From: Phycisphaerales bacterium
Lineage (GTDB): Bacteria; Planctomycetota; Phycisphaerae; Phycisphaerales; UBA1924
Reading direction: 5' to 3'
Length of the DNA stretch: 5,109 nucleotides
Assembly: GCA_025453375.1 (NCBI GenBank)
Contig: JALOQT010000107.1
Span: 1-5,109 of the forward strand
The stretch's first letter is position 1. Every line of letters starts with the position of its first letter. Under the pieces are notes generated by a model. It was given only the letters and a program-made list of their open reading frames with translations. It was not told the origin of the DNA and searched no databases. Below, piece after piece: positions 1-3,971 of the stretch. Both the position numbers and the translations under genes were made by a program.

Positions 1-1415
1 TGACGGCATACAGCATCCGCGCGGTGGCGCGGGTCATCCGCGAGAAGGGCGCCGATGCGTGGTTCACCGATGAGCCGGCCGAGCTGCTGAGGTACTACGA
101 CCCCTTCAGCGACAGCCAGTTGCCCAAGGACGTGGCCGCGGCGTTCCCGAGCCTGATGGCCGGATTCCGCCAGGGGCCGGACATCCTGGATGTGTGGTTC
201 GAAAGTGGCAGTTCGTGGAACAGCACGATGCGCGAGCGCGGGCTGGGCTATCCCGTCGACTTGTACCTCGAAGGGTCGGACCAGCACCGCGGGTGGTTCC
301 AGTTGTCGCTGCTGCCGGCGCTGGGCGTGACGGGCAAGCCGCCCTTCAAGACGCTGCTGACGCACGGGTTTATGGTCGACAAGGACGGCAAGAAACTCAG
401 CAAGTCCAAGGGCGACACCGTCGAGGGGCTGATGACCAAGTATGGCGCTGATGTGATGCGCTGGTGGGTCAGCAGCCTGGCGTATGAGAATGACGTGAAG
501 GTTGACGAGTCGTACTTCAACGCCGCGGGTGAGAGCTATCGCAAGGTCCGCAACACGCTGCGGTTCATGCTCAGCAACTTGTATGACTTTGTGCCGACGT
601 GCGAGAGCCGCGGGGGGGCAGATGCAAGCCCTGGGCACTGTGTGGACTTGGCGAGCCTCTCGCCGACGAGCCTGGACGCCTGGGTGCTGGCGGAGTTTGA
701 CACCCTCTCGGCGACGGTGATCGACGCGTATGACCGCTACGACTTCCGCACGGCCCATCTGGCGCTGTTTGACTTTGTCAACACGACGCTCAGCGCCGTG
801 TATTGTGCGGCGATCAAGGACCGGCTGTATTGCGACGCGCCCAACAGCCCGCGCCGCCGCGCGACGCAGACGGTGTTGTGGGAACTGACCGACGGCCTGT
901 GCCGCCTGCTGGCGCCGATCCTCTGCCACACGGCCGATGAGGCGTATCGCGCGCTGTGGAAGGTGGGCGAGGCCGGCTCGACGGCGCCGGCGGATGCGTG
1001 CGTACACCTCAAGGGCTTTGTCAGCACCGAGGGCAAGCCGGGCTTCGGCGTCAAGGCCGACGCGGCGTGGAGCGCCGTCTTTGCCGTGCGCGAGGCGGCG
1101 ATGGTCGCTATCGAGGCGGCCAAGAAGAGCCTGGGCGTCGACAACCCGCTGGACATGGGTGTGACGCTGCCGGTGCCCAGCGACGTCGCCCACGCCGCGG
1201 CGTGCGGACGTATGGACACGAACGAACTGGCCGACCTCTTCGGCGTCTCACGCGTGACGTGGGGTGCGGGGGGAACGTCGGTGACTGTGGCGGACCTCCG
1301 CAGCGAGCCGCTCTGCGAGCGCAGCCGCAAGCGCGATGTCACAGTCAAGCCGCGAGCCAAAGCTGGCGGCGCGATGCTGAGCGACCGTGACGCAGTGGTG
1401 GTGGGGGCGGTGTGA
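1..1415 (+). CDS. ileS: Isoleucyl-tRNA synthetase, C-terminal part (5' partial)
   Basis: Class I aminoacyl-tRNA synthetase that charges tRNA-Ile with isoleucine in the cytoplasm. The frame is open to the window edge (first full codon at position 3), so the Rossmann core with the HIGH motif and the CP1 editing domain lie upstream. The GTG at 24 is only the first possible start codon in view, not the real start. Counting from it as residue 1, I see the family signatures DVWFESGSSW (56-65), DLYLEGSDQHRGWF (79-92), LTHGF (112-116) and the ATP-binding KMSKS loop as KKLSKS (123-128). The helical anticodon-binding domain follows (about 170-330), then a C-terminal subdomain. The terminal zinc finger is degenerate: the two Cys-x2-Cys pairs expected here read CERS (431-434) and SDRD (453-456), so only one cysteine remains. 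About 470 residues are present, roughly half the usual length. It converges with the minus-strand genes. Identification is near certain; ValRS and LeuRS fit the motifs less well. Confidence 0.96.
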   Translation, partial: TAYSIRAVARVIREKGADAWFTDEPAELLRYYDPFSDSQLPKDVAAAFPSLMAGFRQGPDILDVWFESGSSWNSTMRERGLGYPVDLYLEGSDQHRGWFQLSLLPALGVTGKPPFKTLLTHGFMVDKDGKKLSKSKGDTVEGLMTKYGADVMRWWVSSLAYENDVKVDESYFNAAGESYRKVRNTLRFMLSNLYDFVPTCESRGGADASPGHCVDLASLSPTSLDAWVLAEFDTLSATVIDAYDRYDFRTAHLALFDFVNTTLSAVYCAAIKDRLYCDAPNSPRRRATQTVLWELTDGLCRLLAPILCHTADEAYRALWKVGEAGSTAPADACVHLKGFVSTEGKPGFGVKADAAWSAVFAVREAAMVAIEAAKKSLGVDNPLDMGVTLPVPSDVAHAAACGRMDTNELADLFGVSRVTWGAGGTSVTVADLRSEPLCERSRKRDVTVKPRAKAGGAMLSDRDAVVVGAV

Positions 1416-1449
1416 GGCGTTGGGTAGGACGGGACCTCCGGGACCGTCA

Positions 1450-1466
1450 TCGGTGCGAAGCACCGA
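1450..1466 (+). terminator. Hairpin downstream of ileS, candidate terminator without T run
   Basis: A perfect 7-bp inverted repeat, TCGGTGC / GCACCGA, encloses a GAA loop, about 35 bases after the ileS stop codon. The stem is stable and well placed to end the ileS transcript. The bases after it (CCGCCCTG on the plus strand) do not form a T tract, so a classical Rho-independent terminator is not proven. It could also be a small extragenic palindrome. Confidence 0.4.
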
Positions 1467-1495
1467 CCGCCCTGAGCGCGGTGTAGTGGGCGCGC

Positions 1496-1520
1496 GACGT
1501 GAGACGTGAGACGTGAGACG
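1496..1520. repeat. Heptamer tandem repeat (GACGTGA)x3 plus GACG
   Basis: Three exact, uninterrupted copies of GACGTGA (1496-1502, 1503-1509, 1510-1516) are followed by a partial GACG. The repeat lies outside coding sequence between convergent genes. The unit is not a multiple of three, and the array has no spacers, so it is neither a coding repeat nor a CRISPR. It is most likely an expanding simple repeat or part of the neighbouring extragenic element. Confidence 0.85.
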
Positions 1521-1522
1521 CA

Positions 1523-1593
1523 CCCTCATCCGCCGTGGGTCCGCTGAACGCGGGCCTTGGCATCTTCTCCCGCCCCCCACGGCGGGCGAAGGG
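1523..1593. repeat. REP-like long inverted repeat between convergent genes
   Basis: Perfect 10-bp arms CCGCCGTGGG (1530-1539) and CCCACGGCGG (1576-1585) flank a 36-base loop. The stem extends through short bulges by CCCT (1523-1526) pairing with AGGG (1590-1593). Inside the loop a second stem forms between GCGGG (1550-1554) and CCCGC (1569-1573). The layout, with CCCTCATCC on one side and CTTCTCCC then GCGAAGGGG on the other, recalls extragenic palindromes found in many GC-rich bacteria. That resemblance is from memory and not a database result. It could act as a bidirectional transcription block or protect the 3' end of either mRNA. Confidence 0.55.
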
Positions 1594-1615
1594 GTTGTGC
1601 GTTCGATCGCTAACG

Positions 1616-1629
1616 CGCCGATCGCGGCG
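1616..1629. other. Short GC stem-loop
   Basis: CGCCG (1616-1620) and CGGCG (1625-1629) form a 5-bp stem around the loop ATCG. It lies between the large inverted repeat and the next hairpin. It is small enough to arise by chance at this GC content, so its role is uncertain. Confidence 0.25.
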
Positions 1630-1634
1630 TAATT

Positions 1635-1653
1635 GGGCCACGCACCGTGGCCC
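1635..1653 (-). terminator. Hairpin downstream of omega-amidase gene, candidate terminator
   Basis: A perfect 7-bp inverted repeat, GGGCCAC (1635-1641) / GTGGCCC (1647-1653), has a 5-base loop. On the minus strand it lies 26 bases past the TAG stop of the omega-amidase gene, which is a suitable place to end the minus-strand transcript. The minus strand after the stem reads AATTACGCC, so there is only a token T stretch. It is a candidate on position and stem strength, not a textbook terminator. Confidence 0.4.
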
Positions 1654-1655
1654 TG

Positions 1656-1679
1656 CGTCGCTCCGTCGCTTCGTCGCTT
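1656..1679. repeat. Octamer tandem repeat (CGTCGCTY)x3
   Basis: Three contiguous octamers, CGTCGCTC (1656-1663), CGTCGCTT (1664-1671) and CGTCGCTT (1672-1679), abut the stop codon of the minus-strand omega-amidase gene. The same octamer occurs four times inside that gene at 2099-2130. A second array of an otherwise unusual unit about 420 bp away is unlikely to be coincidence. Confidence 0.8.
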
Positions 1680-2579
1680 CTACCCCAGCAATTTGATATC
1701 CCGCCACGCCGGGAAATCTGTCCGCCATTGGCGCAGGGCGCGGAGGTCAAGGTCGACCGTCAGGGTGGTTTCCTCGCCGCCGAGTTCGGCGAGGATGTCG
1801 CCCTTGGGGCCGACGGCGAAGCTTTCGCCGCCGTACTTCAGGTGCGGGTCGTTGCCGGCGCGGTTGACGCACAGGACGTAGGCCTGGTTCTCGATCGCGC
1901 GGGCGATGGCCAGCGCGCGGCGGTGGCTGGCCCGCACGCTCGGCCAGTTGGCGATGACGGTGTAGACCTCCGCCCCGCCCAGCAGGCCGGCGCGGAAAAG
2001 CTCTGGGAAGCGCAGGTCATAGCAAATCGTCGGACACACACGCGTGCCTGAGGCACTCAGGGCCGGCGCAGCCGAGGCTGCATCTCCTGCCTTCCCGCCG
2101 TCGCTCCGTCGCTCCGCCGCTCCGTCGGTCTCGCCGCCCCCCCCCCCACCGAGGAACGCCTCAATCGGCTGCCAGTCAAACAGCCCGATGCGAGATCCGC
2201 CCAGGAAGTGCTCGCTCTCGCGCCCGAAGCTAAAGGGGTGCACCTTGTCATACTCGCAGATGATGCTGCCGTCGGGCGCCGCAACAGTGCAGCGGTTGCG
2301 GCCTTTGCCCTCCGGGCCGAGGACCGTGCGCGAGCCAACGAGGGTGATCCGCCGCCGGGCCGCTTCCTCGATGATGAAGCGGAAAGTGGACTGATCGACA
2401 TCGGCCGTCACGTCAAGGTTGAAGCTGAAGCCTGTGTCGAAGAGTTCCGGCAGGACGACCAAGTCCCCCGGCTGCAGCAGGCCCTTCTGGGCGATGCGAT
2501 CAATCAGCGCGCGAGCACGGCGGCGGTTCGCCGCGCGATCTTCCCACGTCAGGTCCATCTGCACAAGGTGTGCCCGCAT
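1680..2579 (-). CDS. Omega-amidase, nitrilase superfamily (YafV/Nit2-like)
   Basis: A 299-residue carbon-nitrogen hydrolase, probably cytoplasmic. Family members of this type hydrolyse 2-oxoglutaramate or 2-oxosuccinamate to the 2-oxoacid and ammonia, clearing transamination by-products. The Glu-Lys-Cys triad is visible: E45 in VVLPELFDTGF, K112 in CEYDKVHPF and C186 in TICYDLRFPE. ANWPSVRASHRRAL, ARAIENQAYV and the C-terminal FPAWRD point to the YafV/omega-amidase branch rather than true nitrilases or beta-ureidopropionase. Residues about 138-178 form a low-complexity insert (Gly6, then charged and Ala/Ser-rich) that the family normally lacks. Relatives are about 255-265 residues, and the excess matches the insert. 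The frame is intact on both sides. The ATG at 2579 matches the family N-terminus (HLVQMDLTWED), but the sequence before it (CCTCCCTAACCTCCGC) has no Shine-Dalgarno site. It lies 36 bp after the subtilase gene. The fold is certain; the substrate is inferred. Confidence 0.9.
   Translation of the reverse strand: MRAHLVQMDLTWEDRAANRRRARALIDRIAQKGLLQPGDLVVLPELFDTGFSFNLDVTADVDQSTFRFIIEEAARRRITLVGSRTVLGPEGKGRNRCTVAAPDGSIICEYDKVHPFSFGRESEHFLGGSRIGLFDWQPIEAFLGGGGGGETDGAAERRSDGGKAGDAASAAPALSASGTRVCPTICYDLRFPELFRAGLLGGAEVYTVIANWPSVRASHRRALAIARAIENQAYVLCVNRAGNDPHLKYGGESFAVGPKGDILAELGGEETTLTVDLDLRALRQWRTDFPAWRDIKLLG
2099..2130. repeat. Octamer tandem repeat (CGTCGCTC-type)x4 inside a gene
   Basis: Four contiguous octamers: CGTCGCTC (2099-2106), CGTCGCTC (2107-2114), CGCCGCTC (2115-2122) and CGTCGGTC (2123-2130). 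They lie within the omega-amidase coding sequence and encode part of its extra loop. Since eight is not a multiple of three, gain or loss of one copy would shift the frame before the catalytic cysteine codon (2022-2024). Confidence 0.85.
2137..2147. repeat. C11 homopolymer run within the omega-amidase gene
   Basis: Eleven consecutive C on the plus strand encode most of a six-glycine stretch (residues 144-149) on the minus strand. With exactly eleven bases the frame is continuous. Gain or loss of one base would send translation into frames that stop at 2057-2059 or 2017-2019, and neither would include the catalytic cysteine. The run length is also a weak point for sequencing and assembly. Confidence 0.9.
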
Positions 2580-2599
2580 GGCGGAGGTTAGGGAGGATT

Positions 2600-2613
2600 C
2601 GGCGTGCGCGCCG
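2600..2613 (-). other. Small intercistronic stem-loop after the subtilase gene
   Basis: In the 36-bp gap between the subtilase stop and the omega-amidase start, CGGCG (2600-2604) and CGCCG (2609-2613) form a 5-bp stem with a 4-base loop. It begins two bases after the subtilase TAG on the minus strand. It could partly stop transcription or set a boundary between the two messages. There is no T run and the stem is short, so the evidence is weak. Confidence 0.25.
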
Positions 2614-2615
2614 GC

Positions 2616-3971
2616 CTAGGGCGTGCTGCGGGCACGCAGCCACGCTTCGAAGGCGAGCTGGTCGGCGAGGGTCACCACGCCGTCGGCGTTGAGGTCCGTC
2701 GGCGAGACAAAGGCACGATACAGGTCCTCGATGGTCAGGCGACGGTCACGATCGAGGTCGCACGTCCAGGGCAGTGGTGGGCCGCCGGCAGCGAGGGCTG
2801 CCGCCGCGTTGACCCAGCCGGCGCCGAGTTGCTCGACGAAGCTCGGGTTCTGCGCGTCGATGTTCGTGGCGGTGGTGCGAATCTGCTCGCGGATGACTTC
2901 CGCCGGGGTGAGTGGGCCGATTGATCGCAGCAGCGCCGCGACGCCCGCGACAAGCGGCGAGGCGAAGCTCGTGCCCTGTGCCGTGCCGAAGCCCCCGCCC
3001 GGGACCGGGCCGATCGCGCCCTGCCCGGGCGCGGCAATCGTGACCCACGCGCCGAAGTTGCTGAACTCTGACCGCACACGCTGCGCATCGGTCGATGCGA
3101 CGGCGATCACCCCGAGTGAGGCCAGGCCCGCGGGGCTGCGCGGCGGGCTGGACGCATCGTCATTGCCCGCCGCGGCGACGATGATGATCCCGCGTGCGTG
3201 CGCCTCGCTGACGGCGGCTTTGAGCAGGTCCGGATCAGCGGTGGTGCCGAGACTGATGTTGATCACCTGCGCGCCGCGATCAATCGCGTGATAGATGCCC
3301 TGGGCCAAGGCAAAGGTGGTGGTTTGGCCGAAGGAATCCAGCACGCGAATGGGCAGAATCGTCGCCTCCGGGGCGACGCGCAGCACCAGGCCGGCGACGA
3401 GCGTGCCATGGCCGCGCAGCGGGCCGGGGCCGACGTCAGCGAGGTTCGTGGTGTCATCGAGGAAGTTGAACCCACCTGGCGCGATGCGCCCGGCGAAGAG
3501 CGGGTGCGTGCTGTCGATCCCCGAGTCGATCACGGCGACGATCACGCCGCGACCAGTCGAGATCGGCAGGGCCTGCGGCACGCCGAGCAGGCCAGGCGTC
3601 GGATCATTCTGAAACGCGCCAGATGATGAAGCGAGGAAAAACGTCTGCGTCGAGCCTGTGGGGTCGACATCCTGCCCGAAGAAGTTCAAGTCGGCGCTGA
3701 GCACTCGCGGATCGAGGTCCAGCGTCTGTTCGAAGGCCTGCTCGTCGGCGTTGAGCGGCAGCAGCAACTGATGGATGTTGCGGCCGGCGATGATGCGGAG
3801 AGACTGCGTGCCGTATTGCGCGTTGAACGCGGCAACATCTGTGCCCGGCGCGAAGCGGACGAGGGCCTGTCGCGGAACGAACTCCTCGCCGCCGGCGTGA
3901 GCGAGCGTCGGCAGCGCGAAGGTGATCAGCAACAGCCAGCGAGCGAAGAAGGCGAGTGATGGACGATTCAT
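2616..3971 (-). CDS. Secreted S8 subtilisin-like protease with C-terminal dockerin-like EF-hand pair
   Basis: A 451-residue serine endopeptidase made for export. Residues 1-26 are a Sec signal peptide: R11 before a hydrophobic core (about 12-22), then cleavage after AHA. Residues about 30-100 look like an inhibitory prodomain (VPRQALVRFAPGTD). The peptidase domain (about 140-395) has the full Asp-His-Ser triad: D149 in AVIDSGID, H188 in RGHGTLVAG and S335 in GTSFASPLVAGVAALL. The oxyanion Asn is N270 in AAAGND. The tail carries two calcium-loop motifs, DLDRDRRLTIED (405-416) and DLNADGVVTLAD (426-437), spaced as in dockerins. The start is firm: ATG at 3971 follows GGAGGT with a 5-base spacer and overlaps the CHAT stop codon as ATGA. 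It is therefore translationally coupled to the CHAT protein. Substrate and final location (periplasm, surface or medium) are unknown. All catalytic residues are intact, so it should be active after prodomain removal. Confidence 0.95.
   Translation of the reverse strand: MNRPSLAFFARWLLLITFALPTLAHAGGEEFVPRQALVRFAPGTDVAAFNAQYGTQSLRIIAGRNIHQLLLPLNADEQAFEQTLDLDPRVLSADLNFFGQDVDPTGSTQTFFLASSSGAFQNDPTPGLLGVPQALPISTGRGVIVAVIDSGIDSTHPLFAGRIAPGGFNFLDDTTNLADVGPGPLRGHGTLVAGLVLRVAPEATILPIRVLDSFGQTTTFALAQGIYHAIDRGAQVINISLGTTADPDLLKAAVSEAHARGIIIVAAAGNDDASSPPRSPAGLASLGVIAVASTDAQRVRSEFSNFGAWVTIAAPGQGAIGPVPGGGFGTAQGTSFASPLVAGVAALLRSIGPLTPAEVIREQIRTTATNIDAQNPSFVEQLGAGWVNAAAALAAGGPPLPWTCDLDRDRRLTIEDLYRAFVSPTDLNADGVVTLADQLAFEAWLRARSTP
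2661..2762 (-). other. Dockerin-like double EF-hand segment of the subtilase
   Basis: Encodes residues 404-437. Loop 1 has D405, D407, D409, T413 and D416; loop 2 has D426, N428, D430, T434 and D437. This is the Dx[DN]xDG-type calcium-binding spacing of type I dockerin repeats, with 21 residues between the loops. Loop 1 is weaker because Arg replaces the usual Gly after the third ligand. Planctomycetes often carry single dockerin-like tails on secreted proteins without having cellulosomes, so a calcium-dependent anchoring or stabilising role is more likely than a scaffold. Confidence 0.75.

Larger units (their letters stand above)
1416..1679. other. Convergent intergenic region with stacked small repeats and hairpins
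   Basis: This 264-bp gap separates the 3' end of ileS (plus strand) from the 3' end of the omega-amidase gene (minus strand). I see no credible gene in it. It contains a hairpin at 1450-1466, a heptamer tandem repeat at 1496-1520, a long inverted repeat at 1523-1593, short hairpins at 1616-1629 and 1635-1653, and an octamer tandem repeat at 1656-1679. Because both genes end here, it must hold transcription stop signals for both strands, but no stem is followed by a proper T run. Any intrinsic termination would have to rely on GC-rich stems alone, or else on Rho. Confidence 0.7.
2046..2168 (-). other. Low-complexity in-frame insertion before the catalytic Cys of the omega-amidase
   Basis: This stretch encodes residues 138-178 of the omega-amidase. 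In relatives I know, the strand after the SFGRE...HF segment leads almost directly into the strand ending at the catalytic cysteine. Here the segment holds six glycines, then ETDGAAERRSDGGKAGD, then an Ala/Ser-rich tract. At DNA level it is made of a C11 run, four octamer repeats and GC-rich filler. It most likely forms a disordered surface loop. The limits are approximate because no alignment was run. Confidence 0.6.

Noticed and set aside
24..26. GTG at 24 as the ileS start codon
   Set aside because: The frame stays open upstream to the window edge, and the protein would begin in the middle of the catalytic domain without the HIGH motif or editing domain.
737..1450. Minus-strand open frame (237 codons) opposite ileS
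   Set aside because: It runs antisense to clear IleRS sequence and has a low-complexity Ser/Thr/Arg/Pro-rich translation without domain features.
1496..1520. CRISPR-like repeat array
   Set aside because: The seven-base units are directly contiguous with no spacers, and there are no cas genes in the window.
2046..2168. Intein or insertion sequence inside the omega-amidase gene
   Set aside because: The segment is only about 41 residues of low complexity, without splicing motifs, a transposase or target-site duplication.
1680..2579. Omega-amidase as a working part of the CHAT-subtilase system
   Set aside because: It is on the same strand, but there is a 36-bp gap, no Shine-Dalgarno site and a small stem between. 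Its known chemistry is metabolite repair, so simple adjacency is the better reading.
2623..3291. Long plus-strand open frame (222 codons) opposite the subtilase gene
   Set aside because: It is antisense to a gene with complete catalytic motifs. Its translation is Arg/Ala/Ser-rich with no recognisable domain, as expected of shadow frames at high GC.
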